Shown here: in pieces, positions 31,737 to 43,424 of the stretch | How positions within the stretch are numbered: the stretch's first letter is position 1 | Layout: each line of letters begins with the position of its first letter | Assembly: GCA_946811185.2 (NCBI GenBank) | Contig: OX328111.1 | Span: forward strand, 43,326,388-43,390,387 | Origin: Hippopus hippopus | Taxonomy: Eukaryota > Mollusca > Bivalvia > Cardiida > Cardiidae | Reading direction: 5' to 3' | Length of the DNA: 64,000 bases | Notes under the pieces: generated by a model | Seen by the model: the letters and a program-made list of their open reading frames with translations, nothing else | Told to the model about the DNA's origin: nothing | Database searches by the model: none | Made by a program: the position numbers and the translations under genes

Positions 31737-33488
31737 ACAAGAGCGGCAAATTGTCGCAAGATACGCCTGTCCCACCGCCAGTTGTAAAGGGGGAATAATA
31801 ATCGTAAAGGGCAGGTAGAGGAAAATAGTAGTGCAGCTGAAATCATGTAAGTGATTGAAATAGGCATGAATGTCTCCTCTAATGTTAAGGAAACATGCAT
31901 ATAAAGTTTCAGGTCATTCCAACATGAAAAGACAAATTTATATTGTAGAGAAGCATGAAAAGCTGTAAAAAAAAAAATAATGAATAGGGAATAATTCCAA
32001 AAGGGCATTAGGTAAGGTTATGGCTCCAGTGCATTACACTTTTCGTAACTGCAACAAACATGTTTAACAAGTCTCACGTCAATTTGACTTGAGGTGACAA
32101 AGTTCCATTCCGGACAAGCAAGAAATACTGTAAAAATGAAGATCAAAGTGGAATTACTCAAAATCCGCGCTAGGTAGAGTTATTGTTCTTGAGCACTGTA
32201 CTCTTGTAATATTGCAACAAACATGCATACCAAGTTTGAAGTTGTTCTGAATTGAGATGACAAAGTTATATTCCGGACAAGCACTAAATGCTGTAAAAAT
32301 GACGATCAAAGGGAAATAACTCAAAGACACCAAGAGGTAGAGTTACAATTCTTGCGTACTGCACTTCCAAATATTGCAACAAATAAGCAAACCATATTTC
32401 AAGTCATTCCCACTTAAGATGACAAAGTTATGCTCCGGACAAGCAAGAAATGCTGTAAGAATGAAGATCTAAGGGGGAATAACTCAAAATTCATGCTAGA
32501 AAGAGTTATGGTACTTGTGCCCTGCACTCCGTAATTTTTCAACAATCATGCATACCAAATTTGAAGATGTTCAGACTAAACATGACAAAGTTATATTCCG
32601 GACAAGCAGAAAATGCTGTAAAAATGCTGATCAAAGGGAAATAACTCAAAGACAGCAAGAGGTAGAGTTATGGTTCTTTTGCACTGCACTCCGTATTATT
32701 GCAACAAACACAAATGCCAAGTTTCAAGTCAATCGGACTGGAGATGACAAAGTTAAGCTCCTGACAAAGAACTGGACTGTAAAAATGAAGATCAAAGTGG
32801 AATTACTCAAAATCCGCGCTAGGTAGAGTTATTGTTCTTGAGCACTGTACTCTGTAATATTGCAACAAACATGCATACCAAGTTTGAAGTCGTTCTGGCT
32901 TGAGATGACAAAGTTATATTCCGGACAAGCACTAAATGCTGTAAAAATGACGATCAAAGGGAAATAACTCAAAGACACCAAGAGGTAGAGTTACAGTTCT
33001 TGCGTACTGCACTTCCAAATATTGCAACAAATAAGCAAACCATATTTCAAGTCATTCCTACTTAAGATGACAAAGTTATGCTCCGGACAAGCAAGAAATG
33101 CTGTAAGAATGAAGATCTAAGGGGGAATAACTCAAAATTCATGCTAGGAGTAGTTATGGTACTTGTGCCCTGCACTCCGTAATTTTTCAACAATCATGCA
33201 TACCAAATTTGAAGATGTTCAGACTAAAAATGACAGTTATATTCCGGACAAGCAGAAAATGCTGTAAAAATGACGATCAAAGGGAAATAACTCAAAGACA
33301 GCACGAGGTAGAGTCATGGTTCTTTCGTACTGCACTCTGTATTATCGCAACAAACACAAATGCCAAGTTTCAAGTCAATCGGACTGGAGATGACAAAGTT
33401 ATGCTCCGGACAAAAAACTGGACACCGCCTGCCCGTACACACGCCATGGGTGATCCCATAATACGTCCCGTCTTCGACAGGCATATAA
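31737..33488 (+). mobile_element. HLE-2, Helitron-like element with 162-bp repeats
   Basis: Begins ACAAGAGCGGCAAATTGTCG (hairpin GCGGC/GTCGC). It then holds tandem 162-bp monomers with starts at 32095, 32259, 32421, 32584, 32746, 32907, about 33070, 33230 and 33393. It ends after hairpin ATGGG-TGAT-CCCAT with 'ggcatataaaa'. The boundaries are exact because it interrupts a MITE-A. The tandem core flanked by a hairpin-bearing end recalls bivalve pearl/HINE elements; that classification is inference. Confidence 0.65.
32095..33420. repeat. 648-bp higher-order repeat within HLE-2
   Basis: Four-monomer blocks are duplicated with a 648-bp offset (32259 to 32907; 32401 to 33049; 32131 to 32780). Monomer types within a block differ more from each other than from their 648-bp partners. 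Confidence 0.8.
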
Positions 33489-33898
33489 AAAGAAGAAAAT
33501 TTTGGTTGCCAGCATTTTCTCCAGTTTCCACAATGTTTTCAATAGCCTTGTTCATCAAAGTCATTAGATTGTAGAGAGAAGGGTTAACACTGGACCTTCT
33601 TGAATAAACTTTCAGCTGACAATTTTTTAAAAAACATCCTTGTACATTTTTGTTAAATCCTTACCAACCCACAAAATTTTAGGTTTATCAAAAAAAAAAA
33701 TGAAGCATTTGCAGATGATATAAATAGGATATGACATGAGTTGGGTTTGAGATAAAAAATTTAACGTTCAAAAACATTATGAGAATATGAGAAGATGATG
33801 GTTACCAGCATTTTATCCTTTTCCCAATAATTTTTATGGTTTCAAAAACTTTCTTCTTCAGTGTCGTTAAAACTTGGGATTCTGTGGTAAAGGTTTAA
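33489..33898 (+). mobile_element. MITE-A right half (33489-33587) and a further MITE-A (33653-33898)
   Basis: The first completes the copy split by HLE-2 ('ggttgccagcattttctcca', 'gagaagggttaac'). The second has an A-run in the left arm and a 'gtggtaaaggtttaa' end. Confidence 0.65.
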
Positions 33899-33934
33899 TC
33901 AGTATGAAATAATTGTGTTTAACAGTCATGCGTA

Positions 33935-34490
33935 TAAAAAAACACTGTGGTAAAAGGAGGACTGTCTCCTCAATAGAAAGTTTTCCTTCTGCCATAGTGT
34001 TTTTTAAAAGTGGTTTACTGCATGAAAGAATGTCATCAATGGGCTATAATGCAGTATTAATTTAACTGAATAGTGACAATACCAAGTTTTAATGATCCTA
34101 AAGAAATAGCCTTTTAAAATCATTGTGTGAAAAGGAGCATTTTCTCCTTTCCCACAAGGTTTCTGACATTTTCAAACGTAATTTTGATCATCATTCCATT
34201 TGTGGTCTTCAAATTCTTTCAATTTCGACAAGTTCAAAATTTTATTATATAATAAAGGGTCTCTTCACTATCAAACTACAAAATTGTTGTACTCTAAAAA
34301 ATTGAAAGAATTTGCTAAAACAAAATAAGTATGACACTAAAATTGGAATTTGTCTTGGGATGGGAAGACTGTGAGCATTGTCAGAATAGGAGAAAACACT
34401 GGTTACCAGCATTTTCCCCTTTTTCCCCACAATGCTTTAAAAAGCTTCTTCATTAGGGTTGTTAAAAGTGGAGATTGTTGGGTAAATGTT
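33935..34490. mobile_element. three MITE-A copies, degenerate
   Basis: About 33935-34030 (scrambled palindrome), 34080-34256 (minus), 34257-34490 (plus, with 'aacactggttaccagcattt' centre). Confidence 0.5.
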
Positions 34491-34649
34491 CAATGCTGTT
34501 TTGGACAGTACTGCAGTTGTACAACAGCAAAAAATCATTTATGCGATTTCAGAGTCCCAACTACTGTGATGAGTTCATTTTATTGTTTGATTAATCATGT
34601 TTTACAGTACTTGGATTCATCAGCACTAGGTTATGGCTCCAAAGTAGTC

Positions 34650-35440
34650 TTACCAATTTTGTCATTTGGTAAAGAGTTAACCCTTTACAACACAATCTGT
34701 AGTTTTAATTACCCCAAGAAAGAGAGCTTTTAAAAACATTGTTGGAAAAAGAGAAAATGTTGGTTACTAGCATTTTCTCATTTTCCCACATTGTTTTCTA
34801 TCCTTCCAAAGACAAATCACATCATTTGTATGAAATCAATTTTGTTGTCTGAGTCACTAAATGCTTTTAGTTTGGAAGAATCGTAAATTCTGTCATTTGG
34901 TAAAGAGTTAAGTCTTAACTACACAATCCTTAGTTTAAATGCCCCTACGGAAGAAGTATTATGAAAAAATTGTTGGAAAAGTAGAAAATACTAGTAACAA
35001 GCATTTTCTCTTTTTTCCACAATGTTTACTATCCTATCAAATCAGCCACATTTGTTGTCAGAAAATGCTTTCAATTTAACCCAGTCCAAAGTTTTGTTGT
35101 TTTGTCAAGAGTAACCTCTTTACTACACAATCCCAACTTTAAACTGAGAAAGAAGCTTATATAAAACATTGTGGGAAAAGGAGAAAATGCTAGTAACCAG
35201 CATTTTCTCCTTTTCCCACAATATTTTCTACCCTATCAAAGTCAGAAATCATCATATTACCAAGATTTAGTTTGTTTTCTGCAGATGCTTTGAATTTGGT
35301 CCAGTCAAAAAATTTGTCGTTTGGTAAAGAGTTAAACGGGTAGAAAACATTGTCTGAAAAAGAGAAAATGCTTGTTAACAGCACTTTTTCCCTTTCCCAC
35401 AAAGTTTTAAGAAGACTTCCTTATGGTTGGGATTTGTTAA
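34650..35440 (-). mobile_element. tandem run of MITE-A copies
   Basis: Minus-strand copies 34677-34911, 34908-35115 and 35112-35335 abut, with TTAA or its decayed form (GTAAC) as junction. A plus-strand right half follows at 35336-35440. The third copy has a perfect central palindrome. Confidence 0.75.
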
Positions 35441-35488
35441 CCTCTGAACCGTGAACAAAAAACATAGAGACATATTGACATCTTTTAC

Positions 35489-35571
35489 CTTTGGGCAACC
35501 TGGGTGGGGGGGGGGGGGAAATCTCTGGCATGTGTCTGTCTTTGGAAGCTGTTGTGGTGGATGGAGACACT
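35489..35571 (-). CDS. candidate internal exon of minus-strand gene M1, with poly-C proline run
   Basis: Acceptor 'gtattttgttttttccag' and donor AAAG|GTAAAAG bound 83 bp. In the phase set by the exon at 38859 it reads VSPSTTTASKDRHMPEI, S, five prolines, RLPK. The prolines come from a 13-C run (plus-strand G-run 35506-35518), which is prone to length change. All three frames happen to be open, so the frame rests on phase agreement. Confidence 0.45.
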
Positions 35572-35682
35572 CTGGAAAAAACAAAATACAATAAATAAAC
35601 TGTGAGAGATATTAGCTTTGAATTTCATTGGCTACATTCATTTTTATAAATGTTTAACCTTTGACCATCCACAATCAATTGT

Positions 35683-36643
35683 TTAACTCTTTACTAAACC
35701 AAAAATTTTAGACTGGTCCAAATGGAAAGCACTTCCAGACGACAAAATAAACTTAAGTCAAAGAGTGAAATTTGTTTCCAGCAGGCTAGAAAACATTGTG
35801 GAAAAGGAGAAAATACTGGTTACTAGCATTCTGTCCTTTTCCCACAATGTTTTCAAAAGGCTTCTATCTCAGGGTCATAAAAACCGGGGATTGTTTGGTA
35901 AAGGGTTGACTCTCTACCACACAATCCCTAGTTTTAACAACCCTTAGAAAAGAGCCTTTTGAAAGCATTGTAGGAAAGAGAGAATGCCAGCACTTTCTCC
36001 TTTTCCACAATGTTTTCTACCCTGCTGGAAACAAATTTCACTCTTTGAGTTAAGTTTATTTTGTCGTCTGGAAGTGCTTTCAATTTGGACCAGTGTAAAA
36101 TTTTTCCCACAATGTTTTCTACTCTATCAAATACAAATTCCATCCAGTCTGGTTTAAATTGTCGTTTGCAAATGCTTTCAGTTTGGACAAGTCTGTATTT
36201 TTGTAATGTGGTTAGGACTTAACTCTTTACCAGACAACAAAACTTTAGACTTGTCCAAATTAAAAGCATTTGTAGACAATAAATATGACTCAAAATGGTG
36301 AAATTCGTCTTTGATTGGGTAGAAAACAGCGTGGGAAAAGGAGTAAATGCTGGTTACCAGCATTTTCTTCTTTTCCTATAATGTTTTTCAAAGGCTGCTT
36401 TTTGGGGGTTGTAAAAAGGAGGGATTGTGTGGTAAAGGGTTAAATAACTAGAGGAAAAAAGCTTTTGAAAACATTGTGGGAATTAGACAAAATTGGGGGA
36501 AAAACAGCAATTTATCCTTAACTACATTGTTTTCTATCTCTTTAAGAACAAATCCCATAATGTGATCCAACATTATATTTGTAGTCTGTACATACCTTCA
36601 ATTTGGACAGATCTAAAGTGGTCTTGTTTGCTAAAGAGTTACA
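35683..36643. mobile_element. four to five abutting MITE-A copies
   Basis: 35683-35908 (plus), 35905-36222 (minus, composite with a duplicated half), 36219-36443 (plus) and 36440-36643 (minus) meet at TTAA or TTGA. Confidence 0.7.
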
Positions 36644-36654
36644 CATTATTCTAG

Positions 36655-36850
36655 GTTATGTTGCTTGTTCCACTGCAATTGTTCATGTTTTACTCGAGTT
36701 TCTCTTGCGTGTACTTTGCACAACTTTCTGCAAAGCCACTGGCTGCTTTTCCACATAAATATTATCCAAGCAATGTTCAAAAGTGAAAGAAGAATGAATC
36801 CTGACATAAGAATGATCATCAATTCCCAAAACTTCTGTTGATCTAGGATT
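36655..36850 (-). repeat. SINE-A, partial
   Basis: 'ccactggctgcttttccaca' and 'gaatgaatcctgacataaga' match the SINE-A body; the head is lost. Confidence 0.55.
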
Positions 36851-36962
36851 TGAGACGGCCAGCCCCAGGGTACCTGGTTCAGCTCTTTCTTGGCTAGTGA
36901 AGGAGGTTCCTTAATTATTTAGCAATTCCCATTTCAATTTTTTTTTGTATAGAAGTGAAAAA

Positions 36963-37218
36963 GATTGAACCATGCTTTGTGAAGGGTGTTTAATGCATCT
37001 GCAAAAATTATTAACCCCAGCGTGTGTAGGCTGACATGGGTCAAACCTTTCGCTGTCTGTAACATTTTTTTTTATGTCAAAGGACCATTCTATTTTATGA
37101 TTCAGTTGGTTATTAAACAAATTAAATTTAAGGGATCCACAATTGTATGATTTCACTTAATGTTTAGTATCACATAACATGGAGCAGTTAACCCCCTTTC
37201 CCCTGAGCACAGCTCATG
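36963..37218. mobile_element. MITE-C, full-length, diverged
   Basis: GAACCATGCTTTGTGAAGGG start and 'cccctgagcacagctcat' end, 256 bp. Confidence 0.65.
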
Positions 37219-37235
37219 TTTGTATCACATCATTA

Positions 37236-38712
37236 ACCTAGAGGCCCTGAGGGCCTGAAATCACTTCTTTGCTAGCATACTTTTGAATTCATGATGCAAA
37301 AAGAAAACAAAAAACACAAAAAAGTGTTCTTGCAACTGGGCTTGAACCCACTAAGACAGCATAAGTAGGCATGGTGAATTGAACTAACAGTGAAAAAGAA
37401 CATGACGTGCAATTTCTCAAAACTAAATGCTTGGAATCCAGGCAAAATTGATAGGGTTTCTGTATGCCTTGTATTAAACAATTCCAGTAAATTTCGAAGA
37501 AATGTGACTAAATGTGAGTAAACGATCCTAAGTCACCAAATGGCTGCTTTTCCTGAATGGTCTACTAGATTTTCTTCACTTTCAATACAGTTCAATCCCT
37601 TGATGAGTCTTTGCAAGTTTCAAAAGAATTAGACCAACACTATGAACTTCATTACCAAAAACAAGAAACAAAATTTTTAACTTTGAATGGCTACTTTTCC
37701 AATACTGCTTGTCAGATTTCTTTCAAAATCAATAGGGATCAAGCTGTTTATGATACAAAGCAATTGTGCAAGTTTCATGACAATCTGACCACAAAATTGC
37801 TGACATCATCGTGTAAACAAGAAATGGAAATTTTCAACATAAAATGGCTACTTTTCCCATACTGATTGCAAGATTTTTTTTCAAAATCAATTGGGATCAA
37901 GCTGTTTATGATACAAAGACAATGTGCAAGTTTCATGAAAATCCGACCACAAATGCTGACATCATTGCGTAATCAAGAAATGTAAATTTCCGACATTAAA
38001 TGGCTACTTTTCACATACTGATTGTTACATTTTTTTTTCAAAATCAATAGGGTTGAAGCTATAGATGAGACACAGCAACTGTGTGTCTGTGTGCAAATTT
38101 CATGAAAGTCCGAACACAAACGCTGACTTCGTCATGTTAACAAAAAATGGAAATTTTTTTAACTTGAAATGGCTACTTTTTCCCATACTGTTTGTTGGAT
38201 TTTTTTTTTCAAAATCAATAGGGTTGAAGCTATTGATGAGATATTCAAACTGCAAGTTTCACAGAAATCTGACCACAAATGCAGACTTTATTGCATACAC
38301 AAGAATTGGAAATTATCAACTTGAAATGGCTACTTTTCCCATACTGTTTGTTGGATTTTTTTTAATCAATAGGGTTCAAGCTTTTGATGAGATAAACAAA
38401 CTGAGCAAGTTTCATGACAATCTGTCCATAAATGTAGACTTTATAGTATAAACAAGAAAAGGAAATTTCAACTTGAAATGGCTACTTTTCCCTTATTGTT
38501 TGTTGGATTATTTTCAAAATCAAAAGAGTTGAAGCTATTCATAAGATAAACAAACTAATCACGTTTCATGGGAATCTACCCACAAATGCAGACTTCATCG
38601 TGTAAACAAGAAAAAGACTGACAGACAGACGGATGGACAGACAGACAGCCAGACGGACGACAGAAATCAAGCCATGACATAAGCTCTGCTTGCTTTCAGC
38701 CAGTAGAGCTAA
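37236..38712 (+). mobile_element. HLE-3, Helitron-like element with 157-bp repeats
   Basis: Begins AGAGGCCCTGAGGGCCTGAA (hairpin GGCCC/GGGCC). It carries about six or seven units of 151-171 bp marked by 'ttcaaaatcaatagggttga' (37725, 37883, 38040, 38211, 38362, 38517), then a (GACA)n-like run. It ends 'cagtagagctaaaa'. Confidence 0.6.
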
Positions 38713-38858
38713 AAACTCAACAGATACAGGTTGCTTGGCACTCAGAGCATCAAAGTGATGCATTGAACACCATTTTGCTAGAACATGGCACAAATACATG
38801 GTTTTAAAGTTTTTAAGAGAGAATAAAAGAAACTATCATCAGTAAAGAAAGTGCTTAC

Positions 38859-38921
38859 TTTATGGCATCTTCTTTGTAGTAAGAAAACTCTGCCTTCACT
38901 TTGAGATCTTTGTGGCGGAGT
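38859..38921 (-). CDS. candidate internal exon of minus-strand gene M1
   Basis: Donor ATAAA|GTAAGC is strong. Two acceptors are possible: 38922 (63-bp exon) and 38997 (138-bp exon). Both keep the phase coming from 41253 and both read into DLKVKAEFSYYKEDAIK. The longer version adds a U-rich, hydrophobic stretch, which may be just a pyrimidine tract, so I prefer the shorter. Confidence 0.5.
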
Positions 38922-39029
38922 CTGAAGTAAAGATTAAAACTGTAAACAAGAATGTAGAGTTCTAAAAAGGATAGATGGATTAACAGGTCCTGGAATCTGA
39001 AAATTTTAACTTTTTTTGTGTTTTCACAC

Positions 39030-39265
39030 ATTACCAAATGGCAGCATTCTGGACTGGTAAAAAATTAGAAGCATTTGTAGAGAATAATTTATTGTCTGTT
39101 TGTTTGTATTAGAGTTTGACAGCGGTTTCAAAACAGCTTGACAACAAAGTACCATAATTATGGCTGAATTATTGGATTTGTGTCTGAAAGGTTAGAAAAC
39201 ATTGCTGGAAAGTGCTGGCTACCAGCATTTTCTCTTTTTGCTACAGTGTTTTTAAAAGTCTTGTT
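39030..39265 (+). mobile_element. MITE-A split by a SINE-B tail fragment
   Basis: Left half 39030-39095, SINE-B piece 39097-39165 ('tgtttgtttgtattagagtt'), right half 39175-39265. Confidence 0.5.
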
Positions 39266-39267
39266 TC

Positions 39268-39366
39268 AATTGACTGACTAATTGTATTGTGTTTAATGTC
39301 ATTTACACATTATTTCAGTCATATTGCAGCAGTAGGTTCACCTATCCATGCTTTTCTGTGGTTTCT
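39268..39366 (-). repeat. SINE-A tail fragment
   Basis: 'attgtattgtgtttaatgtc' to 'ctatccatgcttttctgtgg'; it breaks into MITE-A sequence at 39366. Confidence 0.5.
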
Positions 39367-39771
39367 TTTAGACTAGTCCAAACTGAAAGCATTTGCAGAC
39401 GACAAAAAAAAAAAAAAGTGACTCAAAAACTGAAGATTGTTTTGGGAAGGGTAGAAAACATAGAGGGAAACAGAGAAAATGCTGGTTACCAGCATATCTA
39501 CCTTTTCCCACAATATTTTCAAAAGACTTCATTAAAAAGGGTCATTAACCCTTTACCAAACAATCCCTGGTTTTTACAACCCAGAAGAAGAAGCCTTCTG
39601 AAAACATTGAGGGAAAAGGAGAAAATGCTCGTAACCAGCATTTTCTCCTTTTCCCATGATATTTTCTACTCTTCTAGAGTCAAGTTTCAATTTTTGAGTC
39701 ACGTTTATTTTGTCGTATGCAAATGCTTTCAATTTGGACAAGTCTAAAATTTTGTCGATTGGTAAAGAGTG
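39366..39771. mobile_element. two MITE-A copies, opposite orientation, shared TTAA
   Basis: 39366-39548 (plus) and 39545-39771 (minus) meet at TTAA 39545-39548. The second has an intact palindrome. Confidence 0.75.
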
Positions 39772-40009
39772 GAATTGTGTGGTAAAGAATATCAATTATA
39801 TCATTTAAAAGTATGGCAAATATTGTGAAGATGCTAATCTGTTCTAGCATAGTCGGTCTAAGAGTAAGTCACTGACAGAAAAATGAATTTTAACATCAGG
39901 CTAAAGGTAAACAAAAGATCGAGTGACCTGGCAACTTTTAACTTATGTCTTATTTAAGAAATTAAATTGTCTGCCAGCAAGTAACACTTTGACTGACTGT
40001 ACAGTAACG

Positions 40010-40345
40010 GATTGCTAAGTTTTAACAACCTTGAGAAAGAGGCCTTCTGAAAACATTGTGGGAAAAGGAGATCTTTTGTGCCATATTATATTTGATGCCT
40101 GTAAAACGCTAACAATTTGGACAAGTGTAAAATATTGGTTTTTTTGTAAAGGATTAAGTTGTTTTTGTAGACACTGTAGATCAGGATCAGAAGACACAAA
40201 ATATTCAGTCTGATCTTAGACCTACACTGTCCACTACTTAGCTACATATTCTGGCCAAAACAACATTAAAATAGCACAGTTTCAGCTGCTTTCCCCTTCT
40301 CCAAAAAGTCCATTTCATCAATTCAGCGCCCTTACATTTAACCAT
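40010..40345. mobile_element. MITE-A remnant then MITE-B
   Basis: 40010-40156 is a minus-strand MITE-A lacking its palindrome. 40155-40345 is MITE-B ('gtagatcaggatcagaagac' / 'cagtctgatcttagacctac'). Confidence 0.5.
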
Positions 40346-40803
40346 TTACACATTATCCTGTATTTTAACGACCCCAAAGTAAAAACTTCGATACCATCGT
40401 TGGAAATGACTGATTGATTGAATAGTATTAAATGCCACTTTCAATGTTATTTCAGTCATGTCATGGTGACAGCTCTTATTCATACATGTCCTTGGTTTTA
40501 CCAGTACTAGGCAAGGTCTCTTAAGTCTCTTGACCAAGGACACTCTCACAAAAAACTAAGTGTGTTCAGTAAGGCCTAAACCCTGGGCTTCTAGTTTAGC
40601 ACTGAGTCAAGCAGGACCATCCCCCCATTTGTGGGTAAAGGAGAAAATGCTAGTAGCTAGCTATCATTTTCTCCTTTTTGAACCAAGTTTTTTACTTTAT
40701 CTGGCTTATATCCTATCATTTGTGCTACATTAAATTTTTGTTGTCTGCAAATGCTTTCAGTTTGGAACAGCCTAAAATTCTGTCATTTGGGACAGGCTTA
40801 ACC
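40337..40803 (-). mobile_element. MITE-A split by SINE-C
   Basis: MITE-A right part 40337-40407 and the rest 40630-40803 are separated by a minus-strand SINE-C (about 40409-40620, 'ccactttcaatgttatttca', 'gaccaaggacactctcacaa'). Confidence 0.65.
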
Positions 40804-41114
40804 CTTCACCACACAATCTCTAGGTTTAACAACCCTGACAAACAATACTTTTGTTGTTGTTCAATGTTCTGCATTATCAAAGAATCAGTGTATCTCAGGA
40901 TTCAAGCAGTTGTTATACAAAATGGATTTTATGAATCTATAATTATGTGATGGCTCGTATCAGGTATCACACAGCTACATTAATACCCCATTTGCTAGAG
41001 CAAGGTTCAATTGTCCATATGAAACGATTACATAGGTTATAGTGCAAAAATACAGATTTTTGACAGACACCACCAAATTCATTGATCTCCTTTAAAATTG
41101 TTTCAATGCACTTC

Positions 41115-41215
41115 CCTGGATAAAGTAGATCAGGATAAGACAGCACAGAATGTCCAGTCTGATCTTGGATGTCAAATGCATAGAGATATTTCATGTCTCT
41201 CAGCTAATCACTAGT
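41115..41215. mobile_element. MITE-B core
   Basis: 'gtagatcaggataagacagc' / 'ccagtctgatcttggatgtc' palindrome without clear termini. Confidence 0.5.
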
Positions 41216-41252
41216 AATGCCTAAAACTTGTAAGTATGATATGGATTCTCAC

Positions 41253-41339
41253 CTGTGACATTTCCAAGGTATATAATGATTCCTTTCCACTGGACAACCA
41301 TAGTACAACACGCTGAACCATTCCACCAAATTGACCATG
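41253..41339 (-). CDS. candidate exon of minus-strand gene M1, possible start
   Basis: 87 bp between acceptor 'gattgcgtttcag' and donor CACAG|GTGAGA, both good. All three frames are open. The frame starting MVNLVEWFSVLYYGCPVERN (ATG at 41336-41338) continues in phase through 38859, 35489 and 30099. The frame reading GQFGGMVQRVVLWLSSGKES joins in phase to an upstream 32-bp microexon and would stop early in the long form of the next exon. I favour the first because of its uninterrupted chain. Product unidentified. Confidence 0.5.
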
Positions 41340-41559
41340 CTGAAACGCAATCTTAGGCAACCAAGCAAATGATCACCTTCATTATGCATTTATGTTCATG
41401 AGTTTTAATAGTTTTTCTGTGTCTGCTCCATGTTCTCAATATGTAAATGCTCATACTCACATTCATAGAAGTATGTAATATTAGTCAATACAAAAAATAG
41501 TACTGGTAACTAGTTCAATCCACTGTTTAATCAAGCATTGTGAGCAAAATAGTTTTACT

Positions 41560-42060
41560 GAGCTGCCAGTTCTTCATTCAATACATGGCCGGGTCATATC
41601 AACCCATGTCTGAGAGACTGGCCTTCAATTTGACTATGGCTTCATGTGTGTGTTACAAATCATGGGCAAAAGTGAGTAATCATACACCTATAAGCCCCTT
41701 AGTACTGGCAAAGTAAAACTGTCATATCTAGTAGTATTTTTGTGGGGCTGCAATTTAATGACTTCATGGCTCAATACATGGCCCGGTCATACCAAGACCC
41801 GGAAGACTTTACAAAATGCCATCAACTACGGCAAATAGATATAAACACCAATAGGCCCCTAAGTACTGGCAAAGTGAAATTTATTCTGACTAGAAATATT
41901 TTTGCAGAGCTGCAAACTTTAATGACAGAATGGTTCTATCCATGGCCTGGTCATACCAATAACTGGGAGACTGTGGTGGTCTTCAACTTTGACATTATAG
42001 TTTATTGTGCATGTGTGAGTGACAGTTACAAACAGTCTTGAGTACTGGTAAAACTTTCAT
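41560..42060. repeat. three diverged tandem units of 165-195 bp
   Basis: 'acatggccgggtcata', 'acatggcccggtcata' and 'ccatggcctggtcata' recur at about 41584, 41777 and 41940, with shared 'agtactggcaaagt' nearby. Confidence 0.6.
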
Positions 42061-42232
42061 CTTTGCATTAAATTAAGGGATTGTCTTCCAGGAATTTTAG
42101 GCTGTTACTGTCATCATATAATTCTATTAACTATGAAATTCTTAATTTTCATCTCATACTTTGTTATAATTTGACTTTAGTTTCTGTAGATGCATGCTAT
42201 TTTAAGATTTTAGAAGCAGAGTGATATGTTAC

Positions 42233-42264
42233 CTTTGCTGTAGACCGGTATCTTTTCATAAATT
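42233..42264 (-). CDS. candidate 32-bp microexon of gene M1
   Basis: Bounded by acceptor 'ttaatctgtcttgcag' and donor AAAG|GTAACA. It contains a stop in the frame I prefer for the next exon, so there it would be 5' UTR. In other frames it reads FMKRYRSTAK or IYEKIPVYSK. 42265-43028 has one more weak candidate (about 42628-42718, minus) but nothing firm. Confidence 0.35.
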
Positions 42265-43100
42265 CTGCAAGACAGATTAAATTACAAGAGCAAACTACCG
42301 TAATAATGACTGAAATTGAGGCAAAGAGTAATGACATCAGCAATTCATAACTCACTAAGCTTATTTCTAATTCTAGCAGTAGATTCCATATACTAATCAG
42401 AAAGCCAAATACGTCCTAAAATAGTTCTTTTTGGTATGCGTGAAATATGCTTACTCTTACAGATTCGCGATGGAAAAACAAAATGTTAACACTGTGAATG
42501 TAATCTGTTAATTTCAAATATCCAAAATGTGAAAGATCAAAAATGTACTTTTCAAATGGAATCTACTGTTCTCTTAATCCTACCACCTTAAACCCAGTCT
42601 TTGGCTAACCAAATAACCTTAGCAGGATGGCAACAAATAATGACAAAAAGGTGGATGTGCTAACACACAGTTACTGGACAAAAATTTCTGACAGTTTCCA
42701 CTCCCTTCACCTTCAAAACTGCAAACGTAACAGAAAACTGCTTATGGCTATAGCAAACTTGTACTCCGTTTGACACTTTCATGGACTTTTTTTAGCTTGT
42801 TAAACAAAGATTTAAATGAAACCATTCACAAGCTGAATGGTCTATCACAAAGCACAAAGGTGATAGCTCCTAATATCAGCCAAATATAACATAGAAGTCC
42901 CACTGATATAACTGCTGATCTAAGTTATCAACACCAACCCAAAAGTGTCAGAGGCATTACTCATTTTTAAACCTACACAATAGGCACCTGACTGTGAAGA
43001 AGTATGGAGCAGATTGCTCTGTTCCACCTCATTAAATTATGTATCTAATTTTCTCATACTTGTAAGGTTCTTGTTGCCATCCGTACAATTCCTAAAAACC

Positions 43101-43313
43101 TTAACTCTTTACCAGACAACAAAATTTCAGACAGGTCCAAACTGAAAGCATTTGCAGATGACAAATTGAAGGTGGCCCAAATGATGTTTTTGTTAGGATA
43201 GAAAACATCACAGGAAAAGGGGAAAATGCTGGATACCAGCATTTTCTCCTTTTCCCACAGTGTTTCTAGAAGCTTTCTTAGATTTGTTAAAAGTCAGCAT
43301 TATTTGGTAAAGA
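43101..43313 (+). mobile_element. MITE-A in copy 1
   Basis: TTAACTCTTTACCAGACAAC start, centre 'gctggataccagc', end 'atttggtaaagag'. Confidence 0.8.
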
Positions 43314-43424
43314 GAACAAAAATACAGCCATGTTCTTAACTCTAAATTATAACTTATCCTATTCTAAGTTATAGTAAGAAATGACTCCCTCAATCTCTCT
43401 CCTAAGTAAGCTAGCATGTTTATA

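Noticed and set aside
34607..34680. Plus-strand exon after 'catgttttacag' reading YLDSSALGYGSKVV
   Set aside because: The open frame runs straight into MITE-A and no donor is seen.
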